Assembly (NCBI RefSeq): GCF_000226215.1
Contig: NZ_AGFF01000023.1
Coordinates: 494,720-558,719 of the forward strand
Source: Dietzia alimentaria 72
GTDB lineage: Bacteria; Actinomycetota; Actinomycetes; Mycobacteriales; Mycobacteriaceae
DNA: 64,000 nucleotides
Direction of reading: 5' to 3'
Shown here: in pieces, positions 17,114 to 26,545 of the stretch
Numbering within the stretch: the first letter of the stretch is position 1
Layout: the number at the start of each line of letters is the position of its first letter
The notes under the pieces: model-generated
Seen by the model: the letters and a program-made list of their open reading frames with translations, nothing else
What the model was told of the DNA's origin: nothing
The model's database searches: none
Translations under genes and position numbers: made by a program

Positions 17114-18082
17114 ATGACGTCAGCCACCACCCGATCGGCCCCTCGGACGGAGGCGGAGCCCGACGGACAGAGCCCGAGTGCGGATCTGGTCCGTGTTTAC
17201 CTCAACGGGATCGGCAAGACGGCTCTCCTGAAGGCAGAGGACGAGGTCGAGCTGTCCAAGCGCATCGAGGCCGGCCTGTACGCCCAGCACATTCTTGCGA
17301 CCAAGAAGCGCATCGGCCCGGTCCGAAAGAGCGACCTCAAGGCCGTAGTCGCGGAGGGCGAAGCAGCGCGCGCCCACCTTCTGGAGGCGAACCTGCGTCT
17401 GGTGGTGTCTCTGGCCAAGCGTTACACGGGTCGCGGGATGCCGCTGCTGGACCTTATCCAAGAGGGCAACCTCGGACTAATCCGCGCCATGGAGAAGTTC
17501 GATTACGCAAAGGGATTCAAGTTCTCCACGTACGCCACGTGGTGGATCCGGCAGGCCATCACGCGAGGCATGGCCGACCAGTCCCGCACCATCAGGCTCC
17601 CCGTGCACCTCGTGGAACAGGTCAACAAGCTCGCTCGGATCAAGCGCGAGCTGCACCAGCAGCTCGGCCGCGAATCCACGCTGGACGAGCTCGCCGAGGA
17701 GTCCGGCATCCCCGCCCACAAGATCGAAGAACTTCTCGATCACTCCCGGGACCCGGTGAGCCTGGATATGCCGGTCGGCGCCGACGAGGAGGCGCCGCTG
17801 GGAGACTTCATCGAGGACGCCGAGGCAACCAGCGCCGAGAACACCGTGCTGTCCAACGTCATGCACTCCGACGTTCGCGCGGTCCTTGCCACGCTCGAAG
17901 AGCGCGAGCAGCAGGTCATCATGTTGCGTTTCGGCCTTAACGATGGCCAGCCGCGAACCCTCGACCAGATCGGCAAGCGCTTCGGGCTCTCCCGCGAGCG
18001 CGTGAGGCAGATCGAGCGCGAGGTCATGGCGAAGCTCCGCGAGGGTCGCCGCGCCGACAAGTTGCGGTCGTACGCGATCTGA
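17114..18082 (+). CDS. sigB: SigB, primary-like (group 2) sigma factor
   Basis: 322 residues, lacking the long basic N-terminus of SigA. Sigma-70 regions are complete: [16 protein letters not shown] (1.2), [22 protein letters not shown] and [15 protein letters not shown] (2), [15 protein letters not shown] (3), [21 protein letters not shown] (4). GGAGGAGGAG precedes the ATG. Group 2 factors of this type serve transition-phase and general stress expression; the upstream ECF promoter fits the known SigH/SigE-to-SigB cascade. Synteny with sigA and dtxR supports the name. Confidence 0.95.
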   Translation: MTSATTRSAPRTEAEPDGQSPSADLVRVYLNGIGKTALLKAEDEVELSKRIEAGLYAQHILATKKRIGPVRKSDLKAVVAEGEAARAHLLEANLRLVVSLAKRYTGRGMPLLDLIQEGNLGLIRAMEKFDYAKGFKFSTYATWWIRQAITRGMADQSRTIRLPVHLVEQVNKLARIKRELHQQLGRESTLDELAEESGIPAHKIEELLDHSRDPVSLDMPVGADEEAPLGDFIEDAEATSAENTVLSNVMHSDVRAVLATLEEREQQVIMLRFGLNDGQPRTLDQIGKRFGLSRERVRQIEREVMAKLREGRRADKLRSYAI

Positions 18083-18123
18083 TCTCGTTGTATTGCCAAC
18101 TTTCACCCGGCTCGGTGACTGAA

Positions 18124-18160
18124 AGGCCCCGCCCACCCTGCGAAGGGACGGGCGGGGCCT
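18124..18160. terminator. Bidirectional terminator between sigB and the acetyltransferase gene
   Basis: An 11-bp stem (AGGCCCCGCCC with GGGCGGGGCCT) around a 15-base loop lies 41 nt after the sigB stop and is followed by GTCTCATTTT. The convergent gene stops at 18195. Confidence 0.7.
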
Positions 18161-18194
18161 GTCTCATTTTGATGAGTTCCTGAATCCAGACCTG

Positions 18195-20933
18195 CTAGCG
18201 GAGCCGCCGCGGGCCCTCGTCTCCGCTGAATTGGGGAGGCGGTCCGAACGTGACCTGGGCGTAGAGAACTGCCAGTCCGTCGGGCGCGGCGAGAGCGGGG
18301 TCCACCGACAGCCGCCGCAGCTCCGGTACGTCTTCCACGAGGCTGGACACCCGCCCCATGAGTTCGATCAGAGCCCCGCGATCCGCTGCGGTGTCCCCGG
18401 CGTAACCGTCGAGGATCGGTGCCGCGCGCGGACGGTCGAGTAGCGCCGCCGCCTCGGTCGGCGAGATGGGCAGCGTGCTGAACGCCCGGTCGGCGAGGAG
18501 ATCCGAGAGCATGCCGGAGAGACCAAACGAGATAAGCGATCCGAAAATCGGGTGATCCGCCACGCGAATGGTTACCGCGACGCCCTTGGTAGCCATCCTC
18601 TGCACGTGAAGAGAACGCGAGCCGGTTGTCGACTGGAGAAAATCGAACGCGCGCCGCACGGCGGACGCGTCGGCCAGGTCCAACCGGACCCCCGACTGGT
18701 CGCTGCGGGTGCGCCACCGCTCGCTGACCGCCTTGACCGCCACCGGGTAGCCGATCTCTTCGGCCGCCATCACCGCGTGTTCGACATCGGTGGCCACACG
18801 GTACTCCACGATGTCGATCCCGTAGCACTCCAACAGCCCCCGGACCTGACCCTGCGTGAGCTCGAACGATTCAGACCCCGCATGGACGTGACACAGCGAG
18901 TCGACGAGTTCGCGAGCTCGGGCACGGTCGATGTCGTCGTACTCGGCCGGCTTCTCCGCCGGCCGACCGAGCCACTCGGCATAGCGTCGGGCCCGCACCA
19001 GCGCCGAGACCGCCCGTTCCGGGTAAGGGTACGACGGGATCGAACCACGAGACGCCACACCGTGTTGGTCCGTCACGGTCAGCCCCTCCGGAAGCCCCTC
19101 ACCCGCGAGGAACGTACTCACGACTGGCTTCAGACTCTCGGCCGCAGCCGCACGGATGGCTTCGGCGAACGCGTCGGGCTCGGTGGCGACCGGAGGAACA
19201 AATACCGTGAGCACGGAGTCGACCTCATCGCGCGCGAGCACGTCGGAGATCGCGGAACGGAAGTCCTCTGGGGTTGCTCCGGCGCCCAGATCCACGGAAT
19301 GGGCCACCGTGAATCCCTGCTGACGCGCCGAGTCTCCGCCCAGCCGGGCGACGGCCGTGGAGTTGCCCACGATAGCCAGCCGGCCGCCGGCCGGAAGCGG
19401 CTGGTAGGCCAACAACGTGGCGGTATCGAACATGTCGGTGATCGAGTTGACCTGGATGAGCCCGGAGTCGCGGAACAATCTACGGATAGCGGCAGCCGTA
19501 AGTCCCTGGACGCCGGATTCCAGGTCATCGGCAGCGCGGCGGACCACGACGACCGGTTTGTTCCGTGCAACCCTGCGTGCGATCCGCGAAAACTTGCGCG
19601 GGTTACCGAAGCTCTCCAGGTACAGGAGCACGACCTCGGTCGCGGTATCGGTGTCCCAGTACTGGAGCAGGTCATTACCGGACACGTCGGCGCGGTTGCC
19701 CGCCGACACGAACGTGGACAGTCCCAGCCCACGCCGTGCGGCGGCGGCGAGGATGGTGATGCCCAGAGCACCCGACTGGCAAAAGAAGCCCACCCGGCCG
19801 GCCGCAGGGACGACCTCTGCGAGCGTGGCGTTGAGTTGGACATCGGCGGAAGTGTTGATCACCCCGAGGGCGTTCGGTCCGACGACGCGCATACCGTGCG
19901 CCCTCGCCTCACCGACCAGTCGCCGCTCGGAAACCACCCCTGCGCTGCCGACGTCGGAGAACCCCGCTGAGATCACAACCAGTGTCGAGACCCCCTTGGA
20001 CAGACAGTCGTCCAGAACTTCGGACATCGACGCCGCCGGTACCGCGACCACGGCCAGATCGACCGGGTCCGGGATGTCTCGGACACTCGCGTATGCCCTC
20101 ACCGACTGGACCGAGGTGGCGTCGGAGTTCACCGGGTACACGGGACCGGAGAAGCCGTTACCGATGAGGTTGCGCAACACGGTGTGGCCGATCTTGCCCA
20201 CCTGGTCGGAGGCGCCGATCACGGCGACCGAGGACGGCGTCAGGACGCGTGCGAGGCTCCGCGCTTCGGCCGCCGCCTCGCGGGAGTTGCGGACGTTCGT
20301 CAGTGCCTCGGTCGGGTCGATCGCGAACTCCAGATGCAGCGAGGAACCGTCGAAGGAACGCGAGATCTCGTAGCCCGCGCGCCGAAACACCTGGATCATC
20401 GATCGGTTCTCCGAGAGCACCTCCGCCTCGAAGTGGTCGATCCCGCACTCCGCGGCTGCACCCGCCAGATGTTCAAGGAAGATCGAACCCAGACCGCGGC
20501 CCTGATGCTGATCTGAGATGGTGAAGGCCACTTCCGCGAAGGTGGAGTCCGGCAATCGCTCGTAGATGGCCATACCGATCACCTCGGCACCTAGCTCGGC
20601 GACGAACGCCATCCGGTCGCGGTAGTCCACGTGGGTCATCCGCTTGAGCTCCCGGTCTGACAGAACGTCCCGCGAGCCGAAGTAACGGAGGTAGCGGGTC
20701 CGATCGGACAGGCTGGAATGGAAGCTGGCAATCTTCTCCGCGTCGGTGGGCAGGATCGGCCTGATCCGGACGGCTCGACCGTCGGAGCCGAGCACGTCCG
20801 CCGCCCAATCGTGTGGATAGCCCGCCGGGTACTCGTCGATAGAGGTGTCGGTCGACGCGTGCTCGGGCGGCTCCACCGCTGGGTTTCCGTCGGCCGTCGG
20901 GTTGTCGGTCGTGGTGTCGTCGGGATGCGCCAT
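18195..20933 (-). CDS. GNAT acetyltransferase fused to acyl-CoA-synthetase-like (NDP-forming) domains, Pat-like
   Basis: A 912-residue multidomain protein. In order: a GNAT domain (about 45-215: VRIRPILPTDAEKI, FTISDQHQGRGLGS acetyl-CoA loop), a CoA-binding domain (SVAVIGASDQVGKIG), a ligase-CoA domain (GPNALGVINT; FFCQSGALG) and a C-terminal ATP-grasp domain (IGYPVAVKAVSERW). The GNAT-first order resembles actinobacterial Pat-type lysine acetyltransferases. The His-containing SHTG segment of genuine ADP-forming acyl-CoA synthetases is missing, so this half is probably regulatory. ATG 20933 has GGAGG eight bases upstream; a GTG at 20984 is less likely. It sits downstream of acuC on the same strand, suggesting a writer/eraser pair for protein acylation. 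Confidence 0.88.
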   Translation of the reverse strand: MAHPDDTTTDNPTADGNPAVEPPEHASTDTSIDEYPAGYPHDWAADVLGSDGRAVRIRPILPTDAEKIASFHSSLSDRTRYLRYFGSRDVLSDRELKRMTHVDYRDRMAFVAELGAEVIGMAIYERLPDSTFAEVAFTISDQHQGRGLGSIFLEHLAGAAAECGIDHFEAEVLSENRSMIQVFRRAGYEISRSFDGSSLHLEFAIDPTEALTNVRNSREAAAEARSLARVLTPSSVAVIGASDQVGKIGHTVLRNLIGNGFSGPVYPVNSDATSVQSVRAYASVRDIPDPVDLAVVAVPAASMSEVLDDCLSKGVSTLVVISAGFSDVGSAGVVSERRLVGEARAHGMRVVGPNALGVINTSADVQLNATLAEVVPAAGRVGFFCQSGALGITILAAAARRGLGLSTFVSAGNRADVSGNDLLQYWDTDTATEVVLLYLESFGNPRKFSRIARRVARNKPVVVVRRAADDLESGVQGLTAAAIRRLFRDSGLIQVNSITDMFDTATLLAYQPLPAGGRLAIVGNSTAVARLGGDSARQQGFTVAHSVDLGAGATPEDFRSAISDVLARDEVDSVLTVFVPPVATEPDAFAEAIRAAAAESLKPVVSTFLAGEGLPEGLTVTDQHGVASRGSIPSYPYPERAVSALVRARRYAEWLGRPAEKPAEYDDIDRARARELVDSLCHVHAGSESFELTQGQVRGLLECYGIDIVEYRVATDVEHAVMAAEEIGYPVAVKAVSERWRTRSDQSGVRLDLADASAVRRAFDFLQSTTGSRSLHVQRMATKGVAVTIRVADHPIFGSLISFGLSGMLSDLLADRAFSTLPISPTEAAALLDRPRAAPILDGYAGDTAADRGALIELMGRVSSLVEDVPELRRLSVDPALAAPDGLAVLYAQVTFGPPPQFSGDEGPRRLR

Positions 20934-21026
20934 AAGGTCCTCCAGGGGACGGGTCGCGATGTCGGGTGTTCGTGGTGGGGTCACTCGCGCATCCGGTCCG
21001 CGTATGGCGGACCTGATGCCGTGCGG

Positions 21027-22259
21027 TCAGTCCCGCGGGTCGTCCGGATCGAGTCCGAGCAGGGGGTAGACCGACCGTCTGGTGTCAAGTATCGACTGAT
21101 CCACTCTGGCCAGCGAACGATCAACCTCCACCCCACGATCGGCTCCGGTCGGCTCCCACGGTGTGAAGATCGGCTCCTCGCCATCACTCATCGTCTGCGG
21201 GACGCGATCGGGGACCGTGAGCTTGCCCGCCATGGTCTGCCATTGTTCGGGAATAGCCGTGGACGGGTCCATCGGAGCGCCGAGGACCGCCGCGATGAGG
21301 TGCGTCCACGAGCGCGGTACGACCCGCACGAGCTCGTATCCACCGCCACCGATCGCGATGAGTCGCCCCTCGCAGATCTCCTCAGCCAGCGCGACGAGCT
21401 CGAGGTAGGAGGCCCGGTGCCCGTCCACGGTCAGCGAGAGATCGGCGAGAGGGTCCTCCCGGTGGGAGTCGCAGCCTGCCTGGATCACGATGAGCTGCGG
21501 CTCGAACGCACGCAGAGCGCCGGGAACCACCGCGTGGAATCCGCGCAGCCACAGGTCGTCGGTCGCGGCGGGCAGAAAAGCCAGGTTCACAGCAGTTCCC
21601 TCGGCCCGACCCACCCCGGTCTCCGACGCCCATCCGGTGGACGGCCACAGGGTCGCAGGATGCTGGTGGAGCGACATCGTCAGCACCCGTGGGTCATCGT
21701 AGAAGGCGGCCTGGACGCCATCACCGTGGTGGACGTCGATGTCGACGTAAGCGATGCGCTCGTAACCATTGTCGAGTAGCCAGCTGATCGCCACGGCCGC
21801 GTCGTTGTACACGCAAAAGCCCGATGCGGCGGCCGGCATCGCATGGTGCATGCCGCCCGCGACGGACACCGCCCGAGTCGCCGCGCCACTGGCGATGGCG
21901 CGGGCCGCGGCCAGCGTTCCTCCGGCGACCGCGGCGCTCGCCTCGTGCATTGCCGGGAACGTCGGGTTGTCAGCGGTTCCCAACCCGTGACTCATGCCGA
22001 TGTGCTCACCCGGGGGGAGATCACCGGCGACCTTGACCGCATCGATATAGCGCGAGGTGTGCACGCGGAGCAGTTCGTCATCCGTGGCTATTCCCGGGTC
22101 GAGGAGTTCGACGCCTTGCAGCACGCCCAGTTCCGTGGCCAGCGACATGGTCAGATCGAGCCGTCGTGGACTCATCGGATGATCTGCGGAGTGTCGATAC
22201 TCCAGCAGCGAGGGGCTCCAGACCACCTTCGCGGCGACCCCGTCGCGGATCCCTGGCAT
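21027..22259 (-). CDS. acuC: AcuC-type class I histone-deacetylase-family protein deacetylase
   Basis: A 410-residue zinc-dependent deacetylase. Active-site features are all present: GGMHHAMP His pair, YVDIDVHHGDGV zinc ligands, a further metal-site Asp in QAGCDSH, and GGGGYELVRVVPRSW with the transition-state Tyr. In Bacillus, AcuC deacetylates acetyl-CoA synthetase that AcuA has acetylated; the adjacent GNAT fusion gene is the analogous writer. The M. tuberculosis-like neighbours sigB and dtxR flank the pair. The start ATG at 22259 could instead be a codon nearer VVWSPSL. Confidence 0.92.
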   Translation of the reverse strand: MPGIRDGVAAKVVWSPSLLEYRHSADHPMSPRRLDLTMSLATELGVLQGVELLDPGIATDDELLRVHTSRYIDAVKVAGDLPPGEHIGMSHGLGTADNPTFPAMHEASAAVAGGTLAAARAIASGAATRAVSVAGGMHHAMPAAASGFCVYNDAAVAISWLLDNGYERIAYVDIDVHHGDGVQAAFYDDPRVLTMSLHQHPATLWPSTGWASETGVGRAEGTAVNLAFLPAATDDLWLRGFHAVVPGALRAFEPQLIVIQAGCDSHREDPLADLSLTVDGHRASYLELVALAEEICEGRLIAIGGGGYELVRVVPRSWTHLIAAVLGAPMDPSTAIPEQWQTMAGKLTVPDRVPQTMSDGEEPIFTPWEPTGADRGVEVDRSLARVDQSILDTRRSVYPLLGLDPDDPRD

Positions 22260-22484
22260 GGCTACCGTCCTCCCCGTATCGCCGGGTCAATCCCGGCCCG
22301 TGCACCCCGCGGCGAGAGTGGGGCGCGTCACCTGCGAATCTACGCGTCCGCGCGCGGTGTCCGCCGCCGATAGCGCGCTCTCCACCCCGGTTCGAGCCCC
22401 GACGGTAGGCTTGTGAGCAGGACTCGGTCGGTGATTGCACCCGCCGGGATGAACGAACGACTTCTCAATGTGGAGGACTGCAGC

Positions 22485-23171
22485 GTGAAGGACCTGGTGG
22501 ACACCACCGAGATGTACCTCCGCACGATCTACGAGCTCGAGGAGGAAGGCGTGATCCCGCTGCGTGCGCGCATCGCGGAGCGCCTCGAGCAGAGTGGCCC
22601 GACCGTCAGCCAGACGGTGGCGCGGATGGAACGCGACGGGTTGGTTCTGGTCGCACCCGACCGTCATCTGCAGTTGACCGCCACGGGGCGTGAGCTGGCG
22701 GTCGGTGTGATGCGCAAGCACCGACTCGCCGAGCGTCTCCTCGTGGACGTGATCGGGTTGGAGTTGGACAAGGTTCACGCCGAGGCGTGCCGCTGGGAGC
22801 ACGTGATGAGTGATGACGTCGAGCGTCGCCTGATCGAGGTGCTCAAAGACCCCCGCACGTCCCCGTACGGAAACCCGATCCCCGGTCTGGACCTAATCGG
22901 TTACACGGCCCCGGCGGACGACGAACCCGAGTACATCCGCCTCTCCGCACTCGAGAACGACATCGCGCAACGTGTCCGCATCCAGGCGATCGGCGAGAAC
23001 GTCCAGATCGATGCCGAGCTGATTTCCGAGTTCCGCCGGGCGGGCGTCGAACCCCTCAAGACCGTGACCGCCACCCGCCGCGGCCACCTGGTTGAGCTCG
23101 ACTCCGGGGACGGCCATCGGGTCGAGCTGGACGGCGACCACGCCCACGCCATCCAGGTGGAGATCCTGTGA
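22485..23171 (-). other. Antisense of dtxR: no minus-strand gene supported here
   Basis: The minus strand of this span is fully opposite dtxR; only non-homologous frames occur. Recorded so that the divergent gap 22260-22484 is not misread as extended: that 225-nt gap contains no ORF or clear iron box that I can support. Confidence 0.5.
22485..23171 (+). CDS. dtxR: DtxR/IdeR family iron-dependent repressor
   Basis: 228 residues. GTG 22485, with GGAGG eight bases upstream, gives [22 protein letters not shown], colinear with DtxR and IdeR. The HTH covers about residues 25-50 ([23 protein letters not shown]). Metal ligands are conserved at the expected numbers: Met10, His79, Glu83, His98, Cys102, Glu105, His106. 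A dimerisation domain and a C-terminal SH3-like domain follow. With Fe(II) it represses siderophore and iron-uptake genes. It overlaps galE by four nt, as in corynebacteria. Confidence 0.96.
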   Translation: MKDLVDTTEMYLRTIYELEEEGVIPLRARIAERLEQSGPTVSQTVARMERDGLVLVAPDRHLQLTATGRELAVGVMRKHRLAERLLVDVIGLELDKVHAEACRWEHVMSDDVERRLIEVLKDPRTSPYGNPIPGLDLIGYTAPADDEPEYIRLSALENDIAQRVRIQAIGENVQIDAELISEFRRAGVEPLKTVTATRRGHLVELDSGDGHRVELDGDHAHAIQVEIL

Positions 23172-24148
23172 AGCTCCTCGTCACCGGGGGCGCCGGATAC
23201 GTTGGAGGCGTCTGCGCCACTGTCCTGCTTGAACGCGGCCATGAGGTCGTGGTGGTGGATGACCTGTCGACCGGTAACCGTGCCGGCGTTCCCAGCGGGG
23301 CGACCTTCATCGAGGGCGACGTCGCCGAACTCGCCGGGGATGTTCTGGATTCCTCGTTCGACGGCGTCCTCCATTTCGCGGCCCGCTCGCTCGTCGGCGA
23401 GTCAGTGGAGAAGCCCGGGGAGTATTGGCAGGGAAATGTCGTCACCTCCCTCAATCTGCTCGAGAAGATGCGCGCCGCCGGAGTGAGCAACCTCGTCTTC
23501 TCTTCCACCGCCGCCACGTACGGAGAGCCGGAGCAGGTCCCGATCACCGAGGACATGCCCACACGCCCCACCAACACGTACGGCGCTACCAAACTCGCGA
23601 TTGATCACGCGATCACCTCCTACGCGGCGGCCCACGGTCTCGCTGCGACCAGCCTCCGATATTTCAACGTCGCCGGCGCGTACGGCACCGCAGGCGAGAA
23701 CCGCGTGGTGGAGACCCATCTGATCCCGCTGGTTCTCCAGGTGGCACTCGGACATCGTGACGAGATCAAGATCTTCGGCGACGACTGGCCCACACCCGAC
23801 GGGACCTGCATCCGCGACTACATTCACGTCGCAGATCTCGCCGACGCACACCTGCTGGCCCTGGAGTCCAACTCCCCCGGCACCCATCGAATTCTCAACC
23901 TGGGCAGCGGAGAAGGCTTCTCGGTGCGCGAGGTCATCGATGTCTGCCGCGAGGTCACCGGACACCCCATTCCGGACCTTGTGGCGCCGCGCCGCGCCGG
24001 GGACCCCGCGGTCCTGGTCGCCTCGAGCGAGAAGGCGATAGCCGAACTCGGCTGGAAGCCCACCCGCACAGACCTCCGGACGATCGTCGAGGACGCCTGG
24101 GCGTTCACGGAGGCGTTGGGCGACCGCGCCCACTCCGCACCCCGCTGA
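23168..24148 (+). CDS. galE: GalE, UDP-glucose 4-epimerase
   Basis: A 326-residue extended short-chain dehydrogenase/reductase. NAD-binding GGAGYVGG is at residues 7-14, the catalytic Ser/Thr block is [10 protein letters not shown], and the active-site YGATK supplies Tyr and Lys. It interconverts UDP-glucose and UDP-galactose, feeding arabinogalactan and other galactose-containing envelope polymers. The GTG start overlaps the dtxR stop. It is convergent with the DUF4192 gene with only 2 nt between stops. Confidence 0.95.
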   Translation: MKLLVTGGAGYVGGVCATVLLERGHEVVVVDDLSTGNRAGVPSGATFIEGDVAELAGDVLDSSFDGVLHFAARSLVGESVEKPGEYWQGNVVTSLNLLEKMRAAGVSNLVFSSTAATYGEPEQVPITEDMPTRPTNTYGATKLAIDHAITSYAAAHGLAATSLRYFNVAGAYGTAGENRVVETHLIPLVLQVALGHRDEIKIFGDDWPTPDGTCIRDYIHVADLADAHLLALESNSPGTHRILNLGSGEGFSVREVIDVCREVTGHPIPDLVAPRRAGDPAVLVASSEKAIAELGWKPTRTDLRTIVEDAWAFTEALGDRAHSAPR

Positions 24149-24150
24149 AT

Positions 24151-25317
24151 TCAGGCCACCTCGGCCACGCGGCGTAACCTCTCGGGGGCGAGGCCGTGGC
24201 GGAGACCGTGCAGAAGGAGCCCGGCCAGCGAGTTTCCGGCATCCGCGTCGAGTGCCGCGGTCAGCGCTGACCACGCGTGGACGCCGCTGCCCGAGAAGTA
24301 CGCTGCCGCCCCCAACAGCAGTAGCGCCACCGAGCGTTCGCGTCCGGGTCGACGGCGCGCGATCGCCCACCACAACGTGCGGCGGCCGTCGCCATCGCTC
24401 AGCCCCCGCTGGGCGAGACCCTTGTAGAGTTCGTCCCGCACGGCGATTACGAGCAGGGACCTCCCGAGGATGGCCAACTCGTCGTCGTCGACCTCCTCCC
24501 CCACCTCGAGCCGTCGCACCGCGTCACCGTGGGCTTCCACCGCACCGACGACCGAGGCCGCGGACGGGTTGCGCCCCGGCTCCCCCAAGCGTTCCCCGGC
24601 CTCGGAACCGCGCACACCGACCTCGCCCGCATCGACATCGCGTGCGTCAGCATCCCGAGTCCGGTACAAGCTGTCGATCTGGTGTCGCGAATCCGCCCGT
24701 ACGCGACCGTCAAATGCATGCACCGCCGCGATCTGGGTGGAATCCGGGTCCACCTGCACACCCCGGACCATGCCGAACAGGTCGATCCACGGCGCACCCA
24801 CGGCGAACTCCCCCACTCCGTACGCGGCCATCACCTTCGTACCCGCCCCACCGAGCCAGTAATCGAAGGCGGAGGCCGCGTCCTGTGCACGCAGCCCCGC
24901 CCCGTACTCGTCGGCGCAGTCCTCGTGGACCACCACCAGATGGGCCTCCGTCACACCTTCTCGTGCGCAGAACCGTGCAAGCCCCTGCGCCGTGCCGTAG
25001 CGCAAAGGCACTCTCGCACTTTTCCCGGGATCGTCGGAGGCCCCCGCTTCCGGATCGAATCCACCGAGCAGGGTGTCGTCCTCATCCGGGTCGATCCAGT
25101 CGCCCAGCAACTCGTCCACATCCATTCGTACGACCGGACCCTGTCCGCCGTCCGTCATCCTGCCGCACATCACCACCACCGAACCGGGCCCCGGCGGAAA
25201 ACCCAACATCGACGGGATCGAAGCGATCAATTCCTCAGGAGAGGAGATCACCACCGTTCGCTCGGTCGTGCCTTCTTCGTTCGCTCCGCCCTCGTCCGTC
25301 CATGCGTTTGAATTCAT
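24151..25317 (-). CDS. DUF4192 family protein
   Basis: A 388-residue cytosolic protein of the actinobacterial DUF4192 type: VVISSPEELIASIPSMLGFPPGPGSVVVM at the N-terminus, the GLARFCAREGVTEAHLVVVHED middle block, and a C-terminal helical part ending in RRPGRERSVALLLLGAAAYFSGSGVHAWSALTAALDADAGNSLAGLL. The family sits in this chromosomal neighbourhood in many actinobacteria (possibly Rv2712c-like). No enzymatic motif is recognised and the function is unknown. The central region (about residues 200-270) is highly charged and variable. Confidence 0.85.
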   Translation of the reverse strand: MNSNAWTDEGGANEEGTTERTVVISSPEELIASIPSMLGFPPGPGSVVVMCGRMTDGGQGPVVRMDVDELLGDWIDPDEDDTLLGGFDPEAGASDDPGKSARVPLRYGTAQGLARFCAREGVTEAHLVVVHEDCADEYGAGLRAQDAASAFDYWLGGAGTKVMAAYGVGEFAVGAPWIDLFGMVRGVQVDPDSTQIAAVHAFDGRVRADSRHQIDSLYRTRDADARDVDAGEVGVRGSEAGERLGEPGRNPSAASVVGAVEAHGDAVRRLEVGEEVDDDELAILGRSLLVIAVRDELYKGLAQRGLSDGDGRRTLWWAIARRRPGRERSVALLLLGAAAYFSGSGVHAWSALTAALDADAGNSLAGLLLHGLRHGLAPERLRRVAEVA

Positions 25318-25602
25318 CGCCGTCCACCCGTCTCGTCATCGGTCACACGTCCGTCCCCGTCGCGGGAAGCGGTCCGCTGGTGCCCTGCACCGGCTCAACC
25401 ATCGGATACGGGCATGGCAGGAACCCGCCCGTGACGGACATCCGGCCCGTCGCCTGTGGAGGACACGCGACATGTGGGAACCCCGACGGGAATCAACAGC
25501 GGGCCCATGACGTTGACAAAGTGGTGAACCCCCCGTCCCGGATGGACGACCGGGCGAGCCCCTCCACCCGGTGGACGGGTTGTGGTGACGAGAGGAGACG
25601 AC
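25318..25602. other. 285-nt divergent intergenic region, no gene seen
   Basis: The gap between DUF4192 and PAC2 holds no convincing ORF. A TTGACA hexamer is present at 25513-25518, but no acceptable -10 follows at 16-19 nt. A short palindrome (CCACCCGGTGG) lies near 25565-25575, just before the PAC2 ribosome-binding site. Confidence 0.5.
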
Positions 25603-26541
25603 ATGGCCAGGCACAGCGATCTGTACCGACTAGTTCAACCCGTTCCGGACCTGCGTTCGGAGGACGGTCGCGGACCGGTTCTCGTTCACGGTCTCGAAGG
25701 GTTCTCCGACGCCGGCCAGGCGATTCAGGGCGCCACCGAGCACTTTCGCGAAAAGCTGGACTCACAATTGATCGTGGAATTCGACGTCGATGAGTTGGTT
25801 GACTACCGCTCGCGTCGCCCCCAACTCAAGTACTCGTTCGACCACTTCGCGGAGTACGCCGAGCCCACAATCCAGATGCACGCCGTCAAGGCCGCGGACG
25901 GCACCTCATTCCTCCTGCTGTCGGGTCTCGAACCCGACCTGCGTTGGGACGGATTCACCGAATCCGTGATCGATCTGGCCGGATCCTTCGGGGTCCGCAT
26001 GTCCGTCGGACTCGGCGCGATCCCGCTGAGCGTGCCGCACACACGGCCCACCAACTCGAGCGCGCACGCCAGCGATGTGGACCTGATCCGCGGCTTCACC
26101 GCTTGGCCCGGCGAATTCTCCATCCCGGGCAACATCAGCAGCCTCCTGGAACTGCGCATGGCCGAACAGGGAATCCCGTCGGCGGGCTTCACCGTCCACG
26201 TGCCGCAGTACCTTTCCCAGACCGCCTACCCGGCGGCCGTGAGCCATCTGGTCAGCAGCGTCGCCAAGGTAACCGAGCTAGACCTGCCCACGGGGGAACT
26301 CGACGAGGCCGCAGAGGAGTTCACCGTGCAGGTGAACGCTCAGATCTCGGGCAACGCGGAGGTCCGGACCGCGGTGGAACTCATGGAGAAGCAGTACGAC
26401 GAGTTCATTGAGGCCCGCCAGGGCTCCGACTCGCTCAACCCCGGCGGCAAGCCATTACCGTCCGGAGACGAGATCGGAGCCGAGTTCGAGCGCTTCCTCG
26501 CACAGCAGTCCGGCGAAGGTGAGCACGGCGCGGACCAGTGA
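25603..26541 (+). CDS. PAC2 family protein (Rv2714-like)
   Basis: A 312-residue protein of the PAC2 (proteasome assembly chaperone 2-like) family: GPVLVHGLEGFSDAGQA near residue 25, VDELVDYRSRRP, GLEPDLRWDGF, GAIPLSVPHTRP and the C-terminal acidic tail. ATG 25603 is preceded by AGAGGAG. M. tuberculosis Rv2714 is the likely counterpart; its trimeric structure is known but its function is not. It is followed after four nt by the Ski2-like helicase, so they are probably co-transcribed. Confidence 0.9.
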   Translation: MARHSDLYRLVQPVPDLRSEDGRGPVLVHGLEGFSDAGQAIQGATEHFREKLDSQLIVEFDVDELVDYRSRRPQLKYSFDHFAEYAEPTIQMHAVKAADGTSFLLLSGLEPDLRWDGFTESVIDLAGSFGVRMSVGLGAIPLSVPHTRPTNSSAHASDVDLIRGFTAWPGEFSIPGNISSLLELRMAEQGIPSAGFTVHVPQYLSQTAYPAAVSHLVSSVAKVTELDLPTGELDEAAEEFTVQVNAQISGNAEVRTAVELMEKQYDEFIEARQGSDSLNPGGKPLPSGDEIGAEFERFLAQQSGEGEHGADQ

Positions 26542-26545
26542 TGGA

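Noticed and set aside
18552..19970. 472-codon plus-strand frame opposite the GNAT fusion gene
   Set aside because: Arg/Gly/His-rich product without domain signatures; the minus strand carries clear GNAT, CoA-binding and ATP-grasp motifs.
25513..25518. TTGACA as -35 of a PAC2 promoter
   Set aside because: No TANNNT-like -10 at 16-19 nt downstream; recorded only as a sequence feature of the gap.
24252..25793. 513-codon plus-strand frame opposite DUF4192
   Set aside because: Pro/Arg-rich product typical of antisense reading in high-GC DNA; it also runs through the PAC2 start region in another frame.
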